From Chthonomonas sp. UBA6659 (GTDB lineage: Bacteria > Armatimonadota > Fimbriimonadia > Fimbriimonadales > Fimbriimonadaceae), in assembly GCA_002455425.1 (NCBI GenBank), contig DKKT01000055.1, positions 14,451 through 57,722 on the forward strand: a DNA stretch of 43,272 nucleotides, given 5' to 3'. The notes below the pieces were generated by a model. The model searched no databases. It had not been told where the DNA came from and saw only the letters and a program-made list of their open reading frames with translations. Below are positions 32,740 to 40,649 of the stretch, one piece after another (the first letter of the stretch is position 1; each line of letters starts with the position of its first letter). The position numbers and the translations under genes are program-made.

Positions 32740-34707
32740 ATGTCTGCCGCACCCGTGATTGCCTCGAACACCAAGCTCGATTTTCTCCGCCTGATGATGC
32801 TGAGCCGCGAAGGCGACCGCCGAGAAGGCATCCTGCTTCGCCAAAGCAAAGGCTGGTTCCAGGTTTCCGGTATGGGCCACGAAGCGTTGGCTGCGCTCCA
32901 GCTCTCGCTTCGTCCGGACGACTGGCTGTTCCCCTACTACCGGTCGCGGGCACTGATGCTGGCCCGCGGGCTCAGCAACTACGATCTCGCCCTCGCCTAC
33001 TTCGCCAAGCGTGATTCGAGTTCGGGCGGACGTCAGATGCCCGGTCACTACTCGTCGCACGGGCACAACGTTTTCAGCGTCTGTACCCCGACCGGCGGAT
33101 CCCTGATCCCCGCCTGCGGGACCGCGTGGGCGATGAAGCTCAGCGGCAAGGACTCGGTCTGTGTGGCCAGCGTCGGTGACGCCGCGAGCCGCCAAGGCGA
33201 GTTCTACGAGGCGATCGCCTTCGCGATCCAGGAGAAGCTCCCGGTCATCTTCGTGATCGAAGACAACAAGTACGGCATCTCGACCCCGACCGAGCACTTC
33301 ATGGCCTACAACATCGGCGGCATCCTCAGTGAGGAGCACATGGTGAAGGTGAACGCGCGCACCGTCGACGCTGTTCACGAGGCGATGCAAGCCGCGACCG
33401 CAAAGGCTCGCCGTGGTGAAGGCCCGACCATCCTTTGGTGCGACCTTGACCGGCTTTCGAGCCACACGTCGTCCGACGATCACCGCGTCTATCGCGCCGC
33501 CGAGGATATCGAGGCGATGCAATCGCGGGACCCGATCCTCCTGCTCAAGAACGAGTTGATCGCCGCCGGCGAGCTGACCGAGGAGCAGTTCGAGGAGATT
33601 CAAGCCGATGTGACGCGCGTCGTCGACGAGGACTACCTCAAGGCGGAAAAGGCCGAAGACCCCCGCGCCGATGAGGTGATGCTCCACGGCTGGGGCGAGG
33701 AGCCTGCGCCCGTGCGACCCCCGATCGAGCCAGGCCCGATGACGATGGTCGACGCGATCAACAAGACCTTCCTCAAAGCGCTTGAGAACGACCCGAACGT
33801 GATCTTCTTCGGCGAGGACATCGAGGACCCCAAGGGCGGCGTGTTCAAGATCACGGCCGGCTGCAGCGAGAACTTCCCCAAACAGGTCTTCAATTCGCCT
33901 CTCGCCGAAGCCACGATCATGGGCGTCGCGGTCGGCATGGCCGCCTACGGCATGCGCCCCGTTTTCGAACTCCAGTTCGTCGACTTCATCAGCCCTGGCT
34001 GGAACCAGATCGCCACGAACATGAGCACGCTCCGGTGGCGCAGCTTCGGGCACTGGAAGTGCCCGATGGTCATCTACGCCCCGTACGGCGCCTACCTTCC
34101 CGGTGGCTCGCTCTGGCACAGCCAGGCATACGAGGCCGGAATCGCGCACCTGCCCGGGCTCAAGATCGCGATTCCCTCGACGCCCGAAGATGCCGCCGGT
34201 CTGTTCTGGACCGCGATTCACGGCGACGATCCCGCCTTCATTCTCGTGCCCAAGCACATCTTCCGCAAGCGCGTCGACGTCAAGAGCGTGGAACCGATTC
34301 CGTTCGGCAGGGCGCGCATAGTTCGAGAAGGAGCCGATGTGACCGTCGTCACCTACGGCAACACGCTCGAACTGGCTGAGGAGGCCGCCACCCGCCTTGA
34401 AAGCGAGTGCTCTGTGGAGATCATCGACCTCCGCTCGATCGTCCCCTGCGATTACGAGACGATTACCCGCTCGGTCGAGAAGACTGGGCGCCTCGTCGTC
34501 ATCCAGGAAGACAACCGCACCTGCGGCTTCGGTCAGGCCGTCATCGCCGAAATGACCTCGAAGCCGGAACGATTCAACCTCTTCCTCGCCTCACCCCAAC
34601 TGGTATCCCGTGACGACGTCCACATCGGCTACAACCCGATCTACGAATATGCCGCCTTGCCCGATCTCGAGGAGGTCGTCGGGGCGATTCGGACGACCAT
34701 GGAGTAA
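32740..34707 (+). CDS. 2-oxoacid dehydrogenase E1, fused alpha and beta subunits
   Basis: 655 residues from ATG at 32740, with CGGAGGA about 12 bases upstream. The alpha part (about 1-320) carries the thiamine-diphosphate motif GD (146-147) through N176 in VIEDNKYGIST and RQMPGHYSS. The beta part (about 325-655) starts MTMVDAINKTFLKALENDP and contains FGEDIEDPKGGVFKIT, NSPLAEATIMGVAVGMA, FVDFISPGWNQI and the C-terminal domain IDLRSIVPCDYETI. Heterotetrameric E1 enzymes normally have separate subunits of about 350 and 330; here both lie on one chain. The alpha sequence resembles branched-chain types, but substrate cannot be assigned. E3 is encoded at 22557; E2 was not found. Confidence 0.92.
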   Translation: MSAAPVIASNTKLDFLRLMMLSREGDRREGILLRQSKGWFQVSGMGHEALAALQLSLRPDDWLFPYYRSRALMLARGLSNYDLALAYFAKRDSSSGGRQMPGHYSSHGHNVFSVCTPTGGSLIPACGTAWAMKLSGKDSVCVASVGDAASRQGEFYEAIAFAIQEKLPVIFVIEDNKYGISTPTEHFMAYNIGGILSEEHMVKVNARTVDAVHEAMQAATAKARRGEGPTILWCDLDRLSSHTSSDDHRVYRAAEDIEAMQSRDPILLLKNELIAAGELTEEQFEEIQADVTRVVDEDYLKAEKAEDPRADEVMLHGWGEEPAPVRPPIEPGPMTMVDAINKTFLKALENDPNVIFFGEDIEDPKGGVFKITAGCSENFPKQVFNSPLAEATIMGVAVGMAAYGMRPVFELQFVDFISPGWNQIATNMSTLRWRSFGHWKCPMVIYAPYGAYLPGGSLWHSQAYEAGIAHLPGLKIAIPSTPEDAAGLFWTAIHGDDPAFILVPKHIFRKRVDVKSVEPIPFGRARIVREGADVTVVTYGNTLELAEEAATRLESECSVEIIDLRSIVPCDYETITRSVEKTGRLVVIQEDNRTCGFGQAVIAEMTSKPERFNLFLASPQLVSRDDVHIGYNPIYEYAALPDLEEVVGAIRTTME

Positions 34708-34726
34708 GCCACTTCGATCGAGAATC

Positions 34727-34765
34727 ACGACGCAGGGGTCGGGCGTTGCCCGACCCCTGCGTCGT
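34727..34765. terminator. Bidirectional 18-bp hairpin between convergent genes
   Basis: A perfect 18-bp inverted repeat (34727-34744 with 34748-34765) around a 3-base GTT loop lies between the E1 stop and the stop of the glycosyltransferase, touching the latter's TGA. GC-rich, with no T-run on either side. Very likely a two-way terminator or 3' end stabiliser. Confidence 0.75.
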
Positions 34766-37125
34766 CAACGGGTGCGGTCGACCACGCTCTCGAGGTACGC
34801 CTCGAAACCTCGCACCGCGGCCAAGTCCTCGAACAGCGCCGGGGCGCGCTCGAGCAGCGTCGCCCGCCAAGATTCTCGAAAATCCGGCTCGCGCAGCAGT
34901 TGCAGCGTCGCCCCGATGAACCCCGCATCGTCCGCAAAATCGAGTCCCTCGAGCCCGATTTGACGGTAGAGACCGCGGGTCATGCGACCCCGCATGAGCG
35001 GTCCGTCCCACGTCACCACCGGAACCCCCAGCCCCAGCGCGATGTAGGCGGTGTGGCCGCCGGTGAAGTGCCGGGTGTCCACCACCGCGTCCGCGGCCTT
35101 GAGCAGACCCCGAAACCGGTCAGGCGACTGACGCGGCAGGAAGATCACTCGGTCGGCAACGTCGGACATCGTCTCGGCGAACCGGGTTTGAAGAAGCTCG
35201 ATCCAGTGCCCTTCGCTCCCTTCCACGAACGCGAATCGAGCACTCGGCGATCCCCGCAGGATTCCCGCCACCGCACGATCGAAGTCCGGGTGCACCTTGA
35301 ACAAGCTCTGCGCGCACAGCACCAGCGGCGTCGCCTCGTCGAGCCCGAATTCGGTCTTCGAGACCGGCGGAGACGACCTTGGCGGTGCATAGTGGTAGTC
35401 CGGGATTCGATCCAGCGTCACTAGCCTTTCGCTGTAATCCGCCTGGGCCGAAGGTGGTTCGAAGACGGACGCCGAGACGAAATCGTCCACGTTCGGCACG
35501 CCCGTCGTATCCGCGTGGCCCCATCCCGCTGCCTGTACCGGCGCAAGCCTCGCGAACGACAGGTAGTACGTGAACGCGTCCATCCCGATGTCGGTGTAGT
35601 ACAGCACGTCCAGGCCGAGACCGCCGACCGTCTCCCGCGCCCCCGCCAGATGGGGCGGCAAGAGGATGACCCGATCGGCGGCACGGTCGAGCTTCTTGCC
35701 GAGATCGTCTGTCGCGGGACGGGTTCTGATCAGCGATATCTCAAACTTTTGGCGATCGATCTTATCGAGAAGCCCTTCGTTGATCCGCCCGACGGTGTGT
35801 TCCGAGAAGAACGCCGAGCAGAAGCCGACCGCGATCTTCGCCCCCCGCGAGGGACGACTTCGAATCGAGGGCGCAACCCACTCGAGATCGGGACAGGCCT
35901 TTCGATAGAGCGCGGCGATCTGTTCCTGGAGTTCCCGGTTCGGCCGGCCTTGATAGGCTAGGTAGAAGTTCCCCGTGCCGACCTCGCTCGCGGGGTCGTT
36001 CACCCGAACCGACGAGCGGGTCAGTTCGTCGATTTCACTGAGCATACGCTCCCGAACTTCGATGATTTCCTCGTCAGAGGCTGCGATCACCGGTGTCAAC
36101 AGCGCCCGCCGAATGCGGCGCGCAGACGCGCCGTCCCGTGCGTGCCGAATCGCCTTGGCGTACTCTTCGCGAGCAGCCGCATAGCGGCCTTCTTCAGCAA
36201 GGATCGCGCCGACGTTCGCGTAGGCGGCGTCGAGGTCCGGCTTGAGCGCGATCGCCTTCTGATACGCGGCCTTCGCCTCCCCGGTCCTGTGGAGCATCTG
36301 CAGTGCCCGCCCTCGTTTGAATTGAAGCTCGGGATCGGTTGGGTTCTGCTTGCACGCCGCCGCGTAGGTTTCGTAAGCCTCCTCCGTCCACCCCGACTGG
36401 CTGAGCGTCTCGCCCAGTTCCTTGAGCGTCTCTGCGGTTGCGCCGGCGCGCAGGGCTTCGATCTCCTGTTTCGCCTGGCTTCGTTGTCCGAGCGACACGT
36501 ACGCCTGAGCCAGCGCCATCCGGAACTTCGGATTCGCCGGCTGGAGTTCGACCGCCCGTTTGAGAGCGGCGACCGCCTTGCCCGCGTCGCCCAATTGAAG
36601 CCAAACCGTCCCCAGACCAACCAAACAGGACACGGCCCGCGGGTCCGCCTTCGCTCCCCGCTCGTACGCTTCCGCGGCCTCACGGAGCTTGCCTGTCCGG
36701 GCGAGCAGATCCCCGTGCTCGCGATGCGCATGATGCGAGTTCGGCGAGACTCGGAGAAAGGTCTCGGCCGCGATCAGCGCGTCAGCCACGCGGCCCGAGT
36801 CACGCAAGGCCGCAATTCGGTGCGTGTGGGCGGCGACGTGAGCCGGGTCGAGCCCAAGCGCGCGCTCGAAGAGTCCGAGTGCGCCCGAAAGATCCCCCTT
36901 CTGGGCCGTCACGAATCCCAAAAGATCGAGTCCATCCGCGGACTCGCCTGCGGCGAGACTCTGCCGAATCAGTCGCTCGGCTTCGTCCCGTCGACCTTGC
37001 GCCAAAGCTTGACCCGCCCGCTGGAGCGTCGGGTCTGCAAACGTGGGCATGCCGCCGCCGGATTTCGGCGCGGACTGGGCGGCTCGCTGCACAGCCTGCT
37101 TCTCGAACTGTCGGGAGAACTTCAA
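34765..37125 (-). CDS. TPR protein with GT41 (O-GlcNAc transferase-like) domain
   Basis: 786 residues. The start appears to be TTG at 37125 with GGAGG ten bases upstream; ATG at 37050 is the alternative. About nine TPR repeats fill residues 30-340 (for example GDLSGALGLFERALGLDPAH, GRYAAAREEYAKAIRHA). The C-terminal GT41/SPINDLY-type catalytic region (about 390-780) includes KIAVGFCSAFFSEHTVG, DVLYYTDIGMD, RLAPVQAAGWGHADTTG and the UDP-binding TGGHTAYIALGLGVPVVTWDG. Family knowledge: transfers a sugar from UDP-sugar to Ser/Thr of protein partners, or acts on flagellin or glycans. No signal peptide; cytoplasmic. It follows the small gene at 37147 after 21 bp. Confidence 0.88.
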   Translation of the reverse strand: MKFSRQFEKQAVQRAAQSAPKSGGGMPTFADPTLQRAGQALAQGRRDEAERLIRQSLAAGESADGLDLLGFVTAQKGDLSGALGLFERALGLDPAHVAAHTHRIAALRDSGRVADALIAAETFLRVSPNSHHAHREHGDLLARTGKLREAAEAYERGAKADPRAVSCLVGLGTVWLQLGDAGKAVAALKRAVELQPANPKFRMALAQAYVSLGQRSQAKQEIEALRAGATAETLKELGETLSQSGWTEEAYETYAAACKQNPTDPELQFKRGRALQMLHRTGEAKAAYQKAIALKPDLDAAYANVGAILAEEGRYAAAREEYAKAIRHARDGASARRIRRALLTPVIAASDEEIIEVRERMLSEIDELTRSSVRVNDPASEVGTGNFYLAYQGRPNRELQEQIAALYRKACPDLEWVAPSIRSRPSRGAKIAVGFCSAFFSEHTVGRINEGLLDKIDRQKFEISLIRTRPATDDLGKKLDRAADRVILLPPHLAGARETVGGLGLDVLYYTDIGMDAFTYYLSFARLAPVQAAGWGHADTTGVPNVDDFVSASVFEPPSAQADYSERLVTLDRIPDYHYAPPRSSPPVSKTEFGLDEATPLVLCAQSLFKVHPDFDRAVAGILRGSPSARFAFVEGSEGHWIELLQTRFAETMSDVADRVIFLPRQSPDRFRGLLKAADAVVDTRHFTGGHTAYIALGLGVPVVTWDGPLMRGRMTRGLYRQIGLEGLDFADDAGFIGATLQLLREPDFRESWRATLLERAPALFEDLAAVRGFEAYLESVVDRTR

Positions 37126-37146
37126 GCCGTTGCCGCCTCCACGGGC

Positions 37147-37479
37147 TTAGGCCTTCTCGAGATCGTCCGAACGCACCAGCAACACGTAGTTGGCATGGAA
37201 CGCGAGCTCCTCCGGCGTCAGCTTCCCCTTCTGCTCTTCGCTGATCATCCCCAGGAACCGATCCCGCATCCGTTTGGTCGACTCGGTGTGGACCTCGCGC
37301 GCGACCTTCGAGAGCGCCTCGGGATCGACCTTGACCGCGACTTCGTCGGGGCCGTAAACCGCTTGGACTGTGCCGACCTGACCCACCATGTGCTCGAAGT
37401 ACCGGTTGCTCTTCCGATCCTCCAGCGTCACGGGGCGGTCGATCACATGGACTCGGTCGTTCTCTTTCCAGCGCGCCAT
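37147..37479 (-). CDS. Small basic protein of unknown function (SH3-like)
   Basis: 110 residues. Residues 1-55 look like a KOW/SH3-type beta-barrel (WKENDRVHVIDRPVTLEDRKSN, GQVGTVQAVYGPDEVAVKVD); the rest is helical (about 55-100) and charged. Such a domain often binds nucleic acid or ribosomes, but no specific family is recognised. It leads the unit with the GT41 gene and is divergent from the cyclase-like gene across a 77-bp gap. Confidence 0.75.
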   Translation of the reverse strand: MARWKENDRVHVIDRPVTLEDRKSNRYFEHMVGQVGTVQAVYGPDEVAVKVDPEALSKVAREVHTESTKRMRDRFLGMISEEQKGKLTPEELAFHANYVLLVRSDDLEKA

Positions 37480-37540
37480 AGATCATCAGGATACCGGAAG
37501 CAGGCTCGTGGGAAGTCCCGGGACGGAAAGCCCGATCCGC

Positions 37541-37546
37541 TATAGT
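37541..37546 (+). promoter_or_regulatory. Putative -10 box of the cyclase-like gene
   Basis: TATAGT ends ten bases before the ATG at 37557, so any transcript would carry at most a few leader bases. GGAAGG lies only one base from the ATG, too close for normal ribosome binding. The -35 is weak. Confidence 0.4.
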
Positions 37547-37556
37547 ATCGGAAGGC

Positions 37557-38897
37557 ATGCTCCGTCACGAAGGTTCGACCGAGAAGCGCTACGATCCCGA
37601 GGCCGCGAAGAAGGTGTTCGAACTCGCCTCCCGCCTCGAGCGCGACAATGCCGATCGCCTCACCGTCGAGGAGATCGAGAAGATCGCCGACGAAGCCGGC
37701 CTCAACGCCGACTACGTCCGAGAGGCCGTCGCCCAAATCGAACGAGATCGACTTGAGCGCGAACTTCGCCTCAAGCAGCGCCGCCAGAGGCGACCGAGTT
37801 CGACCGCTAGGGGATCGGCCCGCGAGTTCTACACCCTTTTGATCGCCTTGCTCATCCCGCTCGGATTCGCGTCGGCGGCTTTCTTCGTGGCCCCCTCGCT
37901 CGCCTTTTTCTTCACAACCGTGCTCGCCCTACCGGTCGCGCTCCTCCTCGGTTTCCTCGCTGGAAAACGCTGGATCTCGATGGTCGCGGCGTTCCTGATG
38001 GGACTTGCCCTCATCCCCTCCCTCGATCGCGCATTCGACGCCCGATACCCGCTCTCGACGGGCAAAGCCCCCGAGATTACGATGGGAGAGGGCGGCATCT
38101 CGATCCCGATTCTCCCCGGCATGACTCTCAGCGAAGAGGGTGCCGCGATCGCACCGACCGCGGATTTCGACGCTCAGCGCAGGCGCGAGATCGACGAACG
38201 GGCTAAGCGTCAGAGCATGACGACGGGGTTCGGCCTCATGCTCCTTCCGTTCGCAGCGCTAATCGGCGCGGGAACCCGCCGTCGCTATTTCCCGACGGAG
38301 ACGCCCCGCGAGGAGAACGAGACGACCGGGGATGACCGTGGAACCCTGCTCGAACAGTACTTCGCCCTCCAAGCCAAGCTCGAAGGCCAGAAGCGGCGAT
38401 GCGCCTTCCTCAGCATCGACGTGGTCGGTTCCTCGGCGATGAAAGCCTCGGGCAACGCGCTCGTGATCGAGCACGCGTTCAGCCGGTATCAGAAATGGAT
38501 CGCCGAGACTGCCGCGGAGTTCGGAGGCGAAGTCCAGGCCGCGGCCGGAGACGGCGCGATGTGCATGTTCCCCTCCGAAGCCGGAGCGCTTCGAGCCGCA
38601 CGCAAACTCCAAACCGAGATCAACGCGTTCAATACCAAGGACAACCCGCTCGGCATCCCGTTCACGCTCCGATGCGGAATCTCGGTCGGCGACGTGCCCT
38701 GGTCCGAGAGGACCCCGATCGGCAAACTCCAAAGCCCGGTGATCGATCGTGCCGCCGCCCTCCAGAAGTCGGCAGCCCCGGGGCAAATCGTGGTCGAAGC
38801 GGACGTCGCCGCCACCGCCCTCATCGAGCTCGGCAGCCTCGACCCCGTCGCGAGCGGACCCGAGGGTCCAGCCTTTGGCTGGACCCCGTCTTCCTGA
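37557..38897 (+). CDS. Membrane protein with degenerate class III nucleotidyl cyclase domain
   Basis: 446 residues. N-terminal helical domain (about 11-62, KVFELASRLERDNADRLTVEEIEKIADEAGLN), basic linker, then membrane spans at about 92-110, 112-135 and 138-153, an acidic extracytoplasmic stretch, and a fourth span at about 222-240. The C-terminal cyclase homology domain (about 280-425) keeps both metal-binding Asp residues (D288 in LSIDVVGSS, D332 in AGDGAMCMF). The transition-state Asn and Arg of the usual VNxAARL motif read Asp397 and Ala401 (VIDRAAALQ), so cyclase activity is doubtful. It may bind nucleotide or sense signals instead. No partner is adjacent. Confidence 0.85.
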   Translation: MLRHEGSTEKRYDPEAAKKVFELASRLERDNADRLTVEEIEKIADEAGLNADYVREAVAQIERDRLERELRLKQRRQRRPSSTARGSAREFYTLLIALLIPLGFASAAFFVAPSLAFFFTTVLALPVALLLGFLAGKRWISMVAAFLMGLALIPSLDRAFDARYPLSTGKAPEITMGEGGISIPILPGMTLSEEGAAIAPTADFDAQRRREIDERAKRQSMTTGFGLMLLPFAALIGAGTRRRYFPTETPREENETTGDDRGTLLEQYFALQAKLEGQKRRCAFLSIDVVGSSAMKASGNALVIEHAFSRYQKWIAETAAEFGGEVQAAAGDGAMCMFPSEAGALRAARKLQTEINAFNTKDNPLGIPFTLRCGISVGDVPWSERTPIGKLQSPVIDRAAALQKSAAPGQIVVEADVAATALIELGSLDPVASGPEGPAFGWTPSS

Positions 38898-38903
38898 AGC
38901 GCC

Positions 38904-40649
38904 TCAGCGGCCGCCGAGGCCGCTGAGCGTCACGCCCTCGATGAAGTACTTCTGAGCGAAGAAGAACAGCAGGAGCACCGGAAGCATCGCCATCGTCGCG
39001 AACGCCATCATCAGGTGCTGCTCACCCCCACGCTGACCTTGGAAGAGCTGCACCGCGTAGGCGATCGGCATGTTCTCGGGCGAGTTGATATAGATCAACG
39101 GGCCCATGAAGTTGTTCCAGGCCCCCATGAACGTCCAGATCGCAATCGCGGCCAATGCCGGTTTCACCTGGGGGATCATGACGTCCCAGTAGGTTCGCAG
39201 ATACGTGCAGCCGTCGATCTTGGCGGCGTCCTCGAGTTCCATCGGGATCGTCATGAAGAACTGCCGGAGCAGGAACACATTGAACGCCCCCGCGAAGAAC
39301 GCCGGAACCCACAACGGGAGCAGGGTGTCGACCCAGCCGAGGCCCCGAAAGATCAGAAAGGTCGGCAGCAGAGTCACCGCTCCCGGCAGCATCATCGTGC
39401 TCAGCATGATCGCGAACAACGCGCCCTTTCCTGGAAACCGCATCCGCGAGAACGCGTACGCGACGATCGAGCAACTCAGCAGCGTTCCAATCACGCTGAG
39501 GACAACCAGAATCAGCGTGTTCTTGAGATACACCAATCCGAAGTTCGTTTCCGGCGGCAGGTAGGCGAGCGAATCGGGATAGTTCTTGAAGTTCAGGCCT
39601 ACGCGCCGGACCGCCGTGAAGTCGTCGGACTTGCCCACGAACTCCACATCCTTGAGGCCGGACGGCTCCAGGATCCTCACCCGTCGATCACCGCCATCAA
39701 GCTCCTCGATGACCATGGCCGTCACCGTCTTTCCGTCGAACGTCGTCGTCACGACCGGCACCTGACGCGGCACCTTCGTGAGCCGATCCGGACTCGCTTC
39801 GAAGGTGTTCCCCCGCAAACCAAGCGGCTGAGTGATCTCCATGAGCCAGCGGTCGGACGCCAACTCCTTGATGCGACCGGCGACGACCTTCTGACGGTTC
39901 ACCTCCGCCTCGAACAAGGGATTCCTCGGGTCGTCGTAGGGCGCGGTCTCCGACACCCGCGGCACCCAGATGATCCCGTTGATCGCGGTGAGGTCCTTAT
40001 CCTCCTTGAAGCTCGTGATCAGCATCCACGCGAACGGAAGGCCGAACACGACGCAGCCGACGAGCAGTGCGACATGCGAGACGACCGCCCGCGAGTGACC
40101 TCGACCGCTCACCTTGCGCGCCGCAAGCGACATCGCGACGGTCGCGACCACAGCCAAGGTGGCGAAGGCGATCGCCATGCCCCAGCTCAACGGAATCTGG
40201 CCCCGGATGATCTCGATCGGAGTCCCGGAGGTCAAATGCCAAGCCCCGAAGCCAAGCGTCACGAGCAGCCAGACCCCGGACGCATAGAACCGACTCCGCG
40301 TCTCGAATGGCGTCACCGCGACCCAGCCTTGGACGGCGCGCAGAAATACCATGAACACGCCGACCACCGCGATCCAAGCTTGGGCACCCATCGAGAACCA
40401 CACGACCGGAACATGGAGTGCGTTCGGCGTCGGCGACGGACGCCCGAGGTCCATCGGCAAAGTGCTCCCGAGAAGAAGGCCGACGCCCGCGACCGAGCCC
40501 GCCACGATCAATCCCCGCCGCACGCGATCAGGCTCCTGGCCAGGAATCGGGAACTTCATGCGGAGCGCGAGAGCGAGCGTTCGGATCAGGGCGATCCAAC
40601 CCACCCAGGTCGCCAGGGTCCCCACCGCGTAGAACCAGGCCGCGCTCAC
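38904..40649 (-). CDS. Sugar ABC transporter permease (MalG type), enlarged
   Basis: 581 residues from GTG at 40649, overlapping the fused binding protein-permease gene by 4 bases (GTGA). MalG-type permeases are about 280. The C-terminal core (about 370-581) has the EAA loop MELEDAAKIDGCTYLRTYWDV that docks the ATPase, and the ending GVTLSGLGG. Two additions are seen: an N-terminal block of about 190 residues with some five hydrophobic spans, and a soluble insert of about 155 residues (about 215-370) after the first core span, containing PSRVSETAP-like and beta-rich segments. The insert lies where a periplasmic loop is expected. Second permease of the importer; ATPase not in the window. Confidence 0.88.
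   Translation of the reverse strand: MSAAWFYAVGTLATWVGWIALIRTLALALRMKFPIPGQEPDRVRRGLIVAGSVAGVGLLLGSTLPMDLGRPSPTPNALHVPVVWFSMGAQAWIAVVGVFMVFLRAVQGWVAVTPFETRSRFYASGVWLLVTLGFGAWHLTSGTPIEIIRGQIPLSWGMAIAFATLAVVATVAMSLAARKVSGRGHSRAVVSHVALLVGCVVFGLPFAWMLITSFKEDKDLTAINGIIWVPRVSETAPYDDPRNPLFEAEVNRQKVVAGRIKELASDRWLMEITQPLGLRGNTFEASPDRLTKVPRQVPVVTTTFDGKTVTAMVIEELDGGDRRVRILEPSGLKDVEFVGKSDDFTAVRRVGLNFKNYPDSLAYLPPETNFGLVYLKNTLILVVLSVIGTLLSCSIVAYAFSRMRFPGKGALFAIMLSTMMLPGAVTLLPTFLIFRGLGWVDTLLPLWVPAFFAGAFNVFLLRQFFMTIPMELEDAAKIDGCTYLRTYWDVMIPQVKPALAAIAIWTFMGAWNNFMGPLIYINSPENMPIAYAVQLFQGQRGGEQHLMMAFATMAMLPVLLLFFFAQKYFIEGVTLSGLGGR

Noticed and set aside
32731..34257. 508-residue open frame antisense to the E1 gene
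   Set aside because: Opposite strand of a clear E1 with intact motifs; no homology or ribosome-binding site.
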